Both the position numbers and the translations under genes were made by a program. The notes beneath the pieces are model-generated. The model was not told where the DNA came from. It saw only the letters and a program-made list of their open reading frames with translations, and searched no databases. Below are positions 21,312-33,599 of a stretch of DNA of 64,000 bases, piece by piece; position 1 is the stretch's first letter; each line of letters begins with the position of its first letter. Source of the stretch: Sambucus nigra. Lineage: Eukaryota; Streptophyta; Magnoliopsida; Dipsacales; Adoxaceae. Where the stretch lies: positions 442,130,219 to 442,194,218 of the forward strand of contig OX422211.1 in NCBI GenBank assembly GCA_949130495.1, given 5' to 3'.

Positions 21312-21317
21312 AATAAA
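21312..21317 (+). terminator. Polyadenylation signal for the second antisense gene
   Basis: AATAAA about 130 bases after the last readable codons, in TTAACGAAATAAACAAG, with T-rich sequence after it. It lies just before the convergent end of integrase on the other strand. Confidence 0.5.
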
Positions 21318-21644
21318 CAAGTTTTTTATCATCTAACTGTGCCTTTTGATAAATTTTGTATTTTGAATTATCTATACTGGTAGCTAAGGCATGCACAATC
21401 CTTTTGTTCAAGTATATGTTAGAATGAACTGTCGTTCTCGGAGATAAGAAGATAATAGTTTTTTATGAAAAAGAAAGGGTCGTGCTCATGTAAGCTATAT
21501 GAGATGCCTACATACCTCTGGGGTTTTTTTAAAAGTTTTAATTTTTTTTGGAAATGGTTTTTGTAGAGGATCAGGCCCACGTAGTTCTGGGTAGAGAAAA
21601 TGAATAGAAGGGAGATGAGAAGAGTCGTAGAGCGCCGAGATTTC

Positions 21645-22760
21645 GGGCTAGGGGTAAAATTTCTTGAGATGGTCCAGGTTGGCTAGACGAGCCATATCTT
21701 CTCCATCAAGGTCGGTGAGCATGGCGACACCTCATGACAAGATCTTCTTCATAATGCATGGGCCGCTCCAATTAGTTTTGAATTTCCCACTGGGGTCCTA
21801 GATGGGCTCTACTATTTCTTTGAGGGATAAATCCCCCTCTCGGACACCGCGATCCTTGACTCTCTTATTGAATGATCACGGTACACGGTGATGGTACCCT
21901 TATATGTGATATAGAGCTTTCAATGTCCTTTCATATAGGTGGGTCAGCTCGTCAAGACGGCTTTGGTACCAGTCTTCTTCACTGACCTTGCTTTCAAGCA
22001 TGACGTGCAACGAGGGTATTTCTAGCTCTATGGGTAAGACGGCTTCCATACCGCAGACTAGAGAGTAAGGGGTAGCCCCAATAGAGGTTCAGATTGAGGT
22101 TCGATAGCCCCAGAGGGCGTAAGGGATTCGGTCGGCCCAATCTCGATAACTTTCGATCATCTTACTGATGATGGATTTGAGGTTCTTATTGGCTGCTTCG
22201 ACCGCACCATTGGTCTGAGGTCGGTAGGGAGAAGATTTTTATCTCTGAATCCCATACTCATTGACCACTTTTATGACTTCTACCTCAAAGTGCAACCCGT
22301 TATCTGACACTAGTTCGTGCGAGACCCCATATCGACAGATGATGTTCTTCCTGATGAATTCGACCACTTTTGCGTATGACTCTGCTTCGACCCATTTGGT
22401 GAAGTAATCAATGGCAACTAGGATGAATTTATGCCCTTTGGAGGCCTTGGGTGTAACCTTACCTATGATGTCGATGCCCCAGTGGAGAACGGCCAGGGAG
22501 AAGTCATGTTGTATAATTCTCGCGGGGGCAGATGTTGAAGGTTGGAAAATTATTGGCATTTGAGGCATCTGAGGACATAGGGGGTGCAATCCTGGACCAT
22601 AGTGGTCCAATATTAGCCTTATCGGATGATATTCTTGGCAAGCATATGATCGTTCATATGGGCCCCGCATTCCCCGCTATGGATCTTTAGCATTATCTCT
22701 TTAATATCGGCCCTGCGATGCAGTGTAGATGGGTTCCATCGAAGTTTTTTTTTAACAGTG
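21645..22760 (-). pseudogene. Integrase of element A
   Basis: In minus-strand order: zinc-finger remnant with H-H-C-C spacing (IHSGECGAHMNDHML, then VLRCLKCQ), catalytic core with WGIDIIG (first Asp), LVSDNGLHF (second Asp) and NGAVEAANKNLKS (Glu), and a C-terminal part with VREGDLSLKEI and LDHLKKFYP near 21645. Several stops and shifts separate these blocks. It ends facing the 3' end of the antisense gene. Related to the integrase of B but clearly more decayed. Confidence 0.83.
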
Positions 22761-22940
22761 CTTTGTAACATATGATGTACTAGGCGGCCAGTCTTCAGTG
22801 GATTTCTTGGTCTTCCTTGTTGGAACCTTCGGGATACCTACTATGCTTTAGGAGGTGCCAGATATCATAATACCAGCAATTGGCTAGCTCAGGATCTTCT
22901 TTGGTGATGAGCTCAATGTGGTAGCAGTGGGTTGGTTTAT

Positions 22941-23760
22941 CTTGCTTTTAGACTAGGAAGGGGGCCATTGTTATTCCTTCGGGTATGTCGACCATGGAGG
23001 CCAAGGTAGCAAGGGCATCGGCTAGGTTATTCTTTACTCGAGGCAAGTAGTGGAAGGTGATATCTTGGAATTAGGATGCTAGTTCTTCTAAGTGGGCATA
23101 GAAGGGCTGGAGTTTCTCGTCCTTGTCGTTCCATTTTGAGCACTTGACCGATGATGAGGTTAGAATCCCCATAGATGTCTAGGCATTGAATACCTTTCTT
23201 GAGAGCAACTTTGAGGCTTATCGTATATGCCTTGTATTCAGTCATGTTATTGGTGCAGGGGAAATTCAATTTGATAGTGATGGGAGTGTGGGAGTCATCT
23301 AGGGCGATCAGAAGTATCCCAATGCTATATCCTTTTTTATTGGCAGTGCCATCGAAGAACATTTTCCATCGAAGGTCATCTTGAGCAGCACAAAGGATGT
23401 TTTTATTTGGGAATTCGGAGGTCAAAACATTAACTTCTTCCATGGGGTAGTCAGAGATAAATCTTCCTTTCATAGCTTTCTGCATGCCGTACACGATATC
23501 AAACTCGGCTAGAAGCATCAACCACCGGGCCATTCGACTGGATAAGGTGGGTTTCTTAAGCAGGTACTTGATGGGGTCCATTCGGGATACAAGTTTGATG
23601 AAAAATGCAAGCATGCAGTGTCGCAGCTTTTGGGTGACCCAAATAAGTACGACACACTCTTTTTCCAAAGCAGTGTAGTTGACTTCGTACCCAACCAATT
23701 TACGATTGGCGTAATAGATGGATCTTTCTTAGTGGGATTCTTTAAGGTATTAGGCTAAAA
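22941..23760 (-). pseudogene. RNase H region of A with second RNase H
   Basis: YTALEKECVVLIWVTQKLRH and RWLMLLAEFDIVYGMQKAMK form the first RNase H/connection. WKMFFDGTANKKGYSIGILL, NNMTEYKAYTISL and LDIYGDSNLIIGQV form the second, with D, E and D retained. The dual arrangement assigns A to the Tat lineage. Open for 223 codons between 23698 and 23027. Confidence 0.85.
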
Positions 23761-24771
23761 AATCCCCAGCTGTAGTGTCAGTTATGGTTAGGTATATGAG
23801 CAAGGGGAGACCAAGCTATGGTGGCATGAGTACCGGAGGTTGGGTCATATTTTGCTTCATTCGGTCAAAAGCTTATTGGCAGGCCTCATTTCAAACCTTG
23901 GTTGAATCCTTTCGGAGGAGTTTAAAAATAGGTTCATAGATGGAAGTTAGTTGGCTGATGAACCGACTGATGTATTATAATTTCCCAAGGAATCTGTGGA
24001 CTTCTTTCTCCATTCGAAGAGGTGGCATCTAAAGTATAGCTTTCAGCTTGGCAGGATCTGCTTCTATCCCCTTCTCACTGATCATGAATCCCAAGAGTTT
24101 TCCCTTTGTAACGCCGAATACACATTTTTATGGATTGAGTCTCATCTGATACCGTCGCAGTCGTTTGAAGAACTTTCGGAGAGCGGGAACATGACCTTCT
24201 CTAGTTTTGGATTTGATAATCATATCATCCATATAGACCTCGACTTCTTTGTGAATTAGATTATGCAGGATGGTTGTGGCAGCCTTCTGGTAGGTAGCCC
24301 CAGCATTCTTGAGACCAAATGGCATAACAGTGTAGCAAAAGGTTCCCCACGGTGTGATGAATACGGTTTTTTTTTGGTGATCTGGGTGCATTTTGATTTG
24401 GTTGTATCCGACAAATCCGTCTACGAATGAGCATGACTGACTGTATTGTCCACGATCATGTCGATATTAGGTAACGGATAAACATCGTTTGGAGAGGCTT
24501 TGTTCAAGTCCCGATAGTCTACACACATCCGAACTTTCCCTCCTGATTTCGATACAGGAACTATGTTGGCTAGCCATGTGTGATATTCGATTACACGAAT
24601 AAAGCCCACGTTCAGCTGTTTGACCACCTCTTCTTTGACTTTGAGTGACCATTCGGTGCGGAGCTTTCTCAACTTTTGTTTAACCGACTTGTAATCTGGA
24701 AGAGTGGGGATCTCATGTTGAGTTATTTCAGGATCAATGCCAGGCATATCGTCATAGGACCATGAAGACAT
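23761..24771 (-). pseudogene. Reverse transcriptase of element A
   Basis: VRMCVDYRDLNKASPNDVYP, PLPNIDMIVDNTVSHA, TVMPFGLKNAGATYQKAAT and VYMDDMIIKSKTREGHV (YMDD) are readable, then KCVFGVTKGKLLGFMISEKG with in-frame stops. Before the domain stands SWSYDDMPGIDPEI, the usual lead-in. A stretch is lost or shifted around 24395-24420. Stops are frequent after 24128. Confidence 0.88.
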
Positions 24772-25557
24772 CCACGAATTCCTTTAATAATTCTTTGAGT
24801 TGTGCGCACTCATGCTCGTCAAGAGTAGCCCCTATCATAATCTCGCGCAGTTGGCTACTAGAACCAAGGTTAACAACAACAGTTTTTTCTTCATTAACTT
24901 GAACGCGGTTATGTTGTTTGTTATTAACCTTATTTAGATCAGTTGAGAATTGATAATTTGCAAAATCATCATCATAAAAAGTTTAATTAAAGTCTAAACA
25001 ATTAATGTAAGGCACAACAAGATACTCAAAATCTTCATTTATTTCATTGATAGAAAAAATAACATTGAGAACCTCATCAAAGGAGGTCTCGATTACATTA
25101 GAGTAAGGATGGACAACAGAAGAAGAGATATGGTAAACATTGGGGTTAGGTGGGATTTTAACAGGTAGAACCGACATGGCATGCCAGTTGAGGAGAGGTG
25201 TATCAACAACTTTAATCAGGTGGGATGGATATAATGATGTAGTGCTTGAATGAACCATGCAGAGTGTCAGCCCCAGTGTCTGTAAGTTAAACGAATCCTT
25301 AGAGTCACTTCCCTCAGAATCTTCGATATCTTTGATGATCGATTGTACATGGTGTTGGGAACTTTCGACCCATGGGTAGCTGTCTTAAAAAAAGATCTCC
25401 ATTCTAGGCTTGATCTTCTTGTCTATATGGTCATACCATGGTTCCGAAAAGCCGCAAAAGGGGAAGTCTTCGCCCTCTTTAATGAATCGTCCATTTAAGG
25501 AGTCACTTGGGATAGTCTGGACGCAGTCTAATCTTCTTTTTGGTCGAGACTGGCGGA
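24772..25557 (-). other. Protease to reverse transcriptase linker of A
   Basis: Mostly degenerate acidic linker on the minus strand, with a 91-codon open stretch (24983-25258) containing PPNPNVYHISSS. No domain recognised. Confidence 0.4.
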
Positions 25558-26417
25558 TCATTCTGAGCTCTTATTCTGACGGTTAATACCCCAAACCACA
25601 AGGAGGGAAAGCTTTTTTTTCAGTTCATTAAGTTCAATTATCCCTTGCTGTCTTTGTCCTAGCCCCAGTCCGGGCATGAAGTGAATGTTTCTGGACATTT
25701 GAATCACATTGACGTTGCCATGAGGGTAGTATTCTGGATAGACCCTTTCTCTGAAATCGTCCCCCGCCGGGAGTAAAATTGGCTCAACTCGGAATCCTGA
25801 TAGGATCATATCATTTAACCCGTGTTGTATCTCAAGGATTGGATTACTGGTACTTGCACCCTCGATATTGTCGTCGTCGCCCAAAATGGGGTTGACTCGT
25901 CCGTCGACGAAGAACTTCAATTTCTGATGGAGCGATGAAGACACACCCTTGATACTGTGGAGATATGGTCGTCCAAGCAACAGGTTGAAACAAGATGGGA
26001 TATCAATAACTTGGAATTCAATGACAAGGTTTATAGGTCCAGCCCTTATTACAAGTTTTATGGATCCTATCACTTCCCGACGGGTATTATCGTAGGCATG
26101 TACAACAGTGGGGGTTGGAGCGAGGTCACTTTCCTTAAGTCTTAAGCATTTGAAGGTTCTTATTGGTCATCTATTAAAGGCGGATCCATTATCGATAAGA
26201 GTGAGTGGTATGATCTTCCCCATAACTTCGACGGAGATGTTGAGTGCATGATTGTGGTTTGCCCAGTTATGGGGATTTCTTCTTCAGAAAAGGATAGCAT
26301 TCGAGTAGAGGTCAAGGATCCGACTAAATTTATCACTTCTTCTGGTGTGGTAGAAGGAGGAAGTGTGGGTCCGGTGAGAAACTTGATCAAAGCATTTCTG
26401 TGCAGCTGGAAAAACAT
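25558..26417 (-). pseudogene. Aspartic protease of A with G-patch-like tail
   Basis: The active-site block reads LIDNGSA near 26180 (D-N-G-S, a Tat variant of D-[ST]-G). Then come FQVIDIPSCFNLLLGRPYLH and SSLHQKLKFFVDGRVNPILG, the second half of the fold. It ends with FMPGLGLGQRQQGI, which resembles the Gly-rich G-patch segment that follows protease in some retroelements. Stops between 26160 and 26073 break it. Confidence 0.72.
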
Positions 26418-27302
26418 AAAAAGCCCCCATAGAGTGATGTTAGCTTGAATTTTCTTCAGTTGGTCGGGGATCTTGCTTTCCTAGAGGGTCATCTCTGGCA
26501 TAGGAAGGTTTTCAACGCTCTTCCCTTTGTCATTGGCTGGTGGTAAGCTTGGGATCTGGTAATGCCTCCCTGATCTCGTCACGTAATTTACCGAAGAATG
26601 GAAGAACATGAACCCTGTTTCTTCGTCAACCTCGGGTTGTTATGCCACCTTGTTTATTTCTCTGAGGAGTTCTTCAAATGATATCATCCCACACATATTG
26701 GCTACCAGGCCCGTTTTATCAGAAGCTTGCTCTTCGTTTGAATCTTCAAATTCTCCCCCCCATCCAGTGGAAGCAATTCTGTCTTTCCATGTAAAGTCAA
26801 TGCATTCCACAACTTTAATGGCTTCTTCCTACAGGTCCTCCCATTTAACGGGGAGGTGTAAGGGTGAAGGGACTAGGCGCCCTTGTTGCTTCAAAGTATC
26901 GAGTAACTCAGTCATATTATAAATTTTATTTGTTTGCCTGAATAATTCTTCCATGATGTGAACAACGTCATCTAGGATGACTTCATTGGTCGGTACTACC
27001 CAACCGTCTGACCTTAGGTCCCATTACCATGCTTCCAAGAATAGCATACTAAACCTCTGGAAATCAATGATCATCTGCGAGGGCAATTTCATCCCGAACT
27101 CCAGGAGTTGGTTTAATACTTCTGCTAATTCCATACTTTTATTTTCAGAACGGGTACGGACAACGATGCATTATTTAGTAAGGAGTGATAATGCCTGATC
27201 AATGAGGCTAGCAGGGTGTAGGAGGAAATATGGTCAAGTTTGGAGTGGTTTGGGAGAGTATATGGGTGTGATTTGAGTTAAGGGATCAAATTCTGGGTTC
27301 TC

Positions 27303-28663
27303 TTATAGGAAGATGACATTGGCTTGATTTGGGAGTGGGTTATGAGTAGTGTTTGGCTTGGGATTAGCTGGTGGGGCAATGGTACCCCGATCAATTAGAC
27401 CTTGGATTATGTTTCGAAGGTGAAAGCATTGGTCGGTGGTATGGCCAACAGTTTGGTGAATGGCGCAACGGGCATCCGCCTTGAAGTTTCTTGGAAGTGG
27501 ATTTGGGAATGGAAGGGGGTCCAAGGGTTTGATAAGATTTCAGCTTAACAGGGCTTGATAAAATTTGGAAAGGGGAGCATGGAGTTCGGTGTATTCCTTT
27601 CAGACTGGGACATGGCGACTTTTTGGTGCCCATGAGGTGGTTGGTTGGGAGATGTTGTTGATGGTTGAGACTGCAGCGCTGACAGGCTTATCATATTTTT
27701 TAGCAGTGAACTATTCAGACACTTTCTTTGGTTCAACTTCTGTTTCACAAGACCTTCCTCTATTTCTACTCCTGCTTCTCTCAGAGATCGAAAGTGGGGA
27801 TAGTATTATCTTTCAATTGCTGCTTGGACATGGGGTAAGAAGTGCTTCTTCACTATGTTGACTTGTTCTTCCTCGGATGGACGATTGGTCACGGCGGCTG
27901 CTTTTTCCCTACATTGGGCTATGAAGTTACTGACTGATTCCCAAGAGTACTATTTGAGCAGCTCTAAATCATGATGGGTGACCTCAAGCTCTTTATTGTA
28001 TCTGTACTGCGATATGAATTCCCGGGCTGCATCCTCCCAGCTACAGATTCTTGACTCTTCGAGAGACAAAAACCATCGGAGGGCGCTATCCTTCAAAGTT
28101 TGTTGAAATAATTGGGCCATCACTTCTTGAGAAGCCCCTAGGAGAGTCATAGAACGGTGATAACTGCGAAGATGAAAAACCGTGAGTCCACTTCCTCTGA
28201 ATTTCTCGATATTTGGTATCTTGAACTTCTCGGGTAACCTCGCCTTAGGATAAGGAGATATGTGGGTGTAGTCCATGTAATTTCCAGAGATTATGACTTG
28301 GTTGAACTTCTTAATTAGCATCCTGAGATCTTCTTTGACCTTGTACAACTCTTCTGCTTTTGGATCAATGATCATAGGCAAGTTAGCCCTAGGCTGGGCA
28401 AGGTTTGGCATAGGAAGCTGGGCAGGTGACGGTCCATGAGCAAGAGGGGAAAGTGGAGTGTGCTGATACTCTTCGAGAACCCAAATAGGTTCGGGTGGAC
28501 CCATAGAGCGGGGGAATAGGGCCTCGGGCTCTTAAGGAATAGGAACCTGGTTTTGTTGCATCTCTCGAACCTCAGTCTGGAGGTTGTCAATCTTGGACAC
28601 GAGCTGAGCTAAGACTGCCGTCAGATCTGGCTGCACAATAGGTACTTGATTTGTGTTCTCCAT
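27303..28663 (-). pseudogene. Gag of element A
   Basis: ATG at 28663 begins MENTNQVPIVQPDLTAVLAQ, a helical N-terminus (KIDNLQTEVREMQQ), then a stop near 28534 and a long open stretch (28504-27950) with the gag core ALRWFLSLEESRICSWEDAA and REFISQYRYN. After further stops, CAIHQTVGHTTDQC (C-x2-H-x4-H-x4-C) at about 27470 marks the nucleocapsid. No extra sense-strand ORF upstream of gag was found, although Ogre elements often have one. Confidence 0.85.
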
Positions 28664-30010
28664 AGAAAGTGGATGGATTCCGAACTTAGAACAAGTAGCA
28701 GGGGAACGGACGGAATTTCGGGGTGATTTGACTGAAGACCGAAGCCAATAAGGATCCAGGCCAAGGGCTTGCAATCGACCTGAGAAGGCGTAAAATGGGA
28801 TTTATTTTTGAAAAAAAAAGAAGAATGAAAATATTTTTGACATTTTTTTTCTTTCTGAGATTGAAAGACAAAATATTTTTGGATTTTTGACAAAGAAAGG
28901 AGAAGTATTTTTGGATTTTTGATAAAGAAAGGAGAAATATTTTTGGATTTTTGATAAAGAAGGGAGAAATATTTTTGGATTTTTGATAAAGAAGGGATAA
29001 ATATTTTTAGGAGACGGGTCTCAGCATGATTATTATAATTACTATGTTCTCACTTGTATTAAATTCTCCTAAATGCAAAAGGAAATGCCGAACGGAACCC
29101 GAGCCTGGAAACGTTGGGTTTGTAACATATGTAAAGTCATGGTTGGACTTGTGACCGGGCTCACGGACAGGGTCCCGTTTTAAAAAAGCGCAAAAATTTG
29201 GACGGTAGGTCGACCCGAAATTTTGGCAGAGTGTCGGGTCAAAATCGACAGCCTAACATTTGTGTCCTAGGCTTGATACCTATGTGCGGGTATGCAGTTT
29301 GGTTAGGTGAATTGGAAAGGGTTCCCCCATTTGGCATGACTTCCACGATATATGTCTTGCTTTTGAGGGAAATTGGTATGTGTGGACAATCCATTTGATA
29401 TACCTGAGTGTACGTGAATTGCTTCACTATATACCTCGTGGGGATGGTACGTGTGAGAGGGAATTCGATATACTCGGCATACGAGAATGAGTTCCCTGTG
29501 ATATACCTCCCGTCATAACTTTGATCAAGAGGTAAGATGCGGGGGAACCATTCGATATACGTCGAAGGTACTTGACCAATGGAAGGTGAGAGTTATATCG
29601 TTTAGGCTAACTGTGCCTTGTCGGACCAGTGCCCATCACGAAGTGACTCTCCAGTTATTCGACAAAATTTGGTAAATCACAATGCTCTTTGGTGATGTCA
29701 TGTGAGTCATGCATGATTCTCCTATTAGTATCTTATGATGAGAATATCTTTTTTTATCATGCCAAATAAGGAGCAAAGTCTAAGTACGAATGGTATACCA
29801 AGTATGGATGGGTGATGTGTGCAACATGTGGATATATGTGATCTTAGGTGCACGTGGTGAGAAGTGTACATGGAGAATCTTCTACAAGTGTGTGAATAGA
29901 AGCATAAACATGAGGGACACATGAATAATAAAGGGAAACATGCGAAATAGGGGAATATATAAGAAAATAAAACACCCATGTAAATAGAGTCTAGCCCTCT
30001 TAAACAAAAT
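28664..30010 (-). other. Long untranslated leader of element A
   Basis: 1.35 kb between primer site and gag without coding sense. It includes a run of about four units of about 40 bp at 28860-29010 (TATTTTTGGATTTTTGA plus a GAAAGGAGAA tail), and an imperfect repetition of GATATACCT/GTACGTG blocks at 29380-29600. Confidence 0.6.
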
Positions 30011-30029
30011 TCCCTAGCGGAGTCGCTAC
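30011..30029 (-). promoter_or_regulatory. Primer binding site of element A (tRNA-Arg type)
   Basis: The minus strand reads TAGCGACTCCGCTAGGGA directly after the LTR end. It differs by two bases from TGGCGACTCCGCTGGGGA, the tRNA-Arg primer site common in large Tat elements. It fixes the orientation of A. Confidence 0.8.
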
Positions 30030-32131
30030 TGTGGGCATCCCCGATCCTCAAGGAGAGAGAGAAGGAGGGGTCATATCCACGGTGAGAGGATCTTGGTCCC
30101 GCGCACCCCTCTCAGGAGTGCTTCGGTCGTCGTCGACGATGTGTGAGTTGAAAACTGTAGAAAGATGGAGTCGCCAGTATATTTTACTCAAAATGGACAA
30201 AAGAAGGTGGAGCCATCCCGAAGGACAACATCCAAAGACATACTGATACATACGAGACCAAAATGATTCGAAAAGGGTTCGGAGGCTAAGTTACGAAATG
30301 GGAAGGTTTTAGGCACCCATTACGCCCTTGCGGTCTCTCATGTATTGTTGTTATTTTCCTTTATTTTCCCGTGGTATGTGTGCATGTGTATATGTAGTGG
30401 AGATAGGAATCATCGACTTGTATCATGGAAGAGATAAATCGAGTCATCCATTGGAATGTTCCTAAAAGTAATATTAGAAAATAGGATTTACGCGATTATC
30501 CTAGCGTTGATCGTTATAATGTAACGATACTGCATATGGAATAATACGCCACTAAGAACAAATATATGTATATGAAAATATATAGAATCTAAGAGAATTA
30601 AGTTAAAGAATTAGAAAAATAAAAAATAGGAAAAAGTAGGACTCGAATCTCAAGTTTTACCTCGAGATGCCTACATAGCCTATAGAGGCATCAAAGTCCA
30701 CGTAGTTCGTATATAAAACAAGGGGTGGGCTTTATCCCATAAATCCAATTGGGGACTTCTCTTATGTATGTGTGTCTGTAAAAAGGTGTTTTAGTTGTGA
30801 GAAAAGTGTGAGAATTCCCGTTTGGAATTTATGAGCAGACCCTCCTTTTGTTATTTTTCGGGTTTTACTTATATGAAAATAAGGGATGTGCAATAATACT
30901 AAATAAAAAGTATATTAGGATATATGAGATGGATAGAATAAAAGTGCTAAGTAATAAAAATAAGCTAATGCGAATTTAGGAGAATTTGAAGAGAGAGTTG
31001 AGGAAGTTAGACCTTCTTGAAGATCTTGAACTTGATCTTGAATGTTGGAGAGTATCCCTTGCACTTGGATGATGATGAAGAGTAGTTAATTCACCAAATT
31101 TGATGAAAAAGATGATGAAAAGTGGAGGTTGTAAAAGGATTTAGATGTGGAAATCATGCTGACTTCGAGAGAGGTTTTATGAGTTCGCTGAGAGTGATGG
31201 ATTTAAGATCTTGGGTCCTTTTGCAATGAGGTCAGGCCATCCTTTTTATAGGCTTAGGGCACTACCTATCGGCATAGGCCTGGTCCTGACAATCGGTAGG
31301 TGTTTTTAGGCACACTGACGATAGGCAGGATTTGGAACCGACAGTTTGGCAGTCTCTTTCAGGTTCCTTCAAAAAATAGTCGTAAAACACAAACCGTTGA
31401 TCCGAATCGTGAACGGGATAAACCACTAGAAAGGTATTTCAGATAACTTTAAAACTCCTTTGGACTTCTCCCGGGTCCGGGAGCTGGCTTTATGTCAAAT
31501 GTGGCTCGGAAGTGCTCGTCGGTCCTTTGGACGGGGGATTATCGGACACAAACGGATCGTTCTTCCGTACAGTAAGGCAGAATCGCACATGGGGTGGATC
31601 GTTGGAAAGTTTATGAGATGTACTTTGACATTCCAAAGAGTTTGACTCAGTTGGGGGAGTTGACTTTGGTCAACCGGGGTCTGGGAGCATTCGGTGACCT
31701 TTCGGAGTAAAATGGATCATTCGTCCATACTGTAAGTCATAATTGGGATCAGAGCGGACCGTTGGAAAAAGGGTTTCAAGGGAAAATAGGTCATTCATCC
31801 GCACCGTCGAGCTGAAGAGTTAACTTCGCTCAAACGGAGCCTGAGAGCGTCCGGTGGCCTCCTGATCAAGTTTTGGGGGAAAATAGGTCATTCATTCGCA
31901 CCATAAGTCAGAATTGGGCACGAAGTGAACCGTTGGAAAGGGGTTTCAGCACCCTTTAAAGAATAATTCAGTCTCGGTCAAGATGAAGATTTTAACTTTT
32001 GGTCAAACAGAGCCTGGGAGTGCCTGATGGACTCTAGGTCAGTCCCGGGGTATAACTTAGGTTTGTAGTGATGAAGGGAGGTACTAGAGACCTAAGGAGA
32101 GGTTAGGGGGTACTAGAATGGGGTGTATACA
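30030..32131 (-). repeat. 5' LTR of element A
   Basis: Direct repeat of 1830-3967. TATA box at 31243-31250 (minus). Palindromes at 31263 (TACCTATCGGCA), 31287 (TGACAATCGGTA), 31316 (TGACGATAGGCA) and about 31338. It lacks the poly-G of the other copy and has a deletion around 31770-31800 relative to it. Confidence 0.92.
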
Positions 32132-32136
32132 TAAAC
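32132..32136. repeat. Target-site duplication of element A (right copy)
   Basis: TAAAC, identical to 1825-1829. Confidence 0.9.
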
Positions 32137-33599
32137 AGATTCCAAATTGAGATAGTACGTTATATCGAGAATGATAATATCTAAATGGCCCCACAACACC
32201 CACCGTGACACCTGACTATATGAAGGGAAATGATAATTAAAAATGGTGAAAGCAATTATTGAGCTGTTAGCATGGGGACTATATCTCAGCGTACGATGAT
32301 TGCATTCTTGAAATCATCTATTAGGATATGTAATTAATCGTAAGGGCTTACAGTGTCCGTTCCTAGGTTTCAGGATGCGTCATTAGCCACAAGGGCTTAT
32401 AGTGCCCGTTCCTAGCTTTCTGGATGCGTCATTAGCCTAAGAAGGTTACTCCCCCGACAAACATCATTAACTTGGTGGATAGAGACAAAACATCATTAAC
32501 TTGGTGATCTCATATTATCTTGGGGAAGCTTCGTAATACCTAGCCCGGGAAGGCCTGATAATAACCTACAAGGACCGAAGACTTAATTGTTTACCAATAA
32601 TCCTATATTTGAAGGGGTTGAAGACTTAATTGTCGGTGGATAATCCTATTATAACATGGGAAGGCATTATATATATCCAATCATAGCTTGGGGAAGCTTT
32701 ATAATACTATCCCGGGGGGCTGAAAATAACCCAATCGACTAAAGAAAAGCTATGAAAGGTAGTTAAAGTGACTAAAGGATGCTGAGTGGCTGATATCATG
32801 AAGCATGCCAAAGCTATAGAAAGATGGTGGCCTTAGCCCAGCATTCTGTCATTAATTTCTTCACAAAGGCATGAAAGATGCTGAAGCCCTATTAATGTAT
32901 CCGCAGCTATCAAAGGACATTCATTTAGCAGACCAGGAATTGCTAAAAGGTCGCAGATGGGTCCCAAACCAGCCACAACCCCTGAAATACAAGGAAAAAT
33001 GGTAGAAACTGATTATTGTTAAGCCGCAGCCCCAAAGCTATTTCTCATTGGCACCACGACTTTGGGGATTATAGCCACATATGGAGTGAAAATTTGAAAC
33101 CTTTAAAGGTAAAATATAAGTTGTGAAAAGTCCCAGCCAAAGTAAAACAGGCCGCAGCCTTTTTGGAGAACCTTTATATAATGTTGCTGCGACCTTACGC
33201 GCATTGCAGTCACTGGAGAAGTTTTACAAAGCTCATTCAATCAAGAAATCAAACATCAAAGAAAATAGTGAAGGAGGTGCTCTCTCTATAAAAAATAGTG
33301 ATACATTCAATCAGGAAGGAGTATTTAAGAAGCATCTATTCAAGTTTTGAAGCAGTGGAGAAATAAGGCATGCATATAAAGGGCATAAAATATTTATTTC
33401 CAGAACAGGCCGCAGCCTTGATGATCAGATTCACATAAGTTTAAAAGGGCAGCATCCCTATATATCAAAAAAGGAATCAAAGGCTAAAACCTTAGCAAAA
33501 TATTGTTTGCAGACAAAAGGCCACTGCCATTCAAAATCAAGTTAAGTTAAGAGGGACACAATCCTAATGAACAAAAATAAGACTAAAATGCAGAATCAT
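32137..33599. repeat. Element C: noncoding, partly tandem-repeated region
   Basis: Two units of about 60 bp at 32340-32440 (GGGCTTATAGTGCCCGTTCC, then GGATGCGTCATTAGCC), repeated CATCATTAACTTGGTG at 32462 and 32489, and repeated TTGGGGAAGCTT blocks near 32518 and 32688. From 32900 the word CCGCAGC recurs. A Tat minisatellite zone next to an antisense gene would look like this. No coding sense. Confidence 0.6.

Larger units (their letters stand above)
1830..32131 (-). mobile_element. Element A: large Tat-lineage (Ogre/Retand-like) LTR retrotransposon with antisense genes
   Basis: The 30.3-kb span is bounded by two direct repeats of about 2.1 kb starting TGTGG and ending ACA, with the TAAAC duplication outside. 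Removing element B leaves about 18.25 kb, large even for this lineage. In minus-strand order it holds 5' LTR, tRNA-Arg-type primer site, long leader, gag, protease with a G-patch-like segment, reverse transcriptase, two RNase H domains, integrase, then two genes on the opposite strand, a 45-bp minisatellite and the 3' LTR. The second RNase H and the antisense accessory genes place it in the Tat lineage. Every reading frame has stops. The two LTRs differ by many substitutions and indels, so it is old and presumably immobile. Confidence 0.93.
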
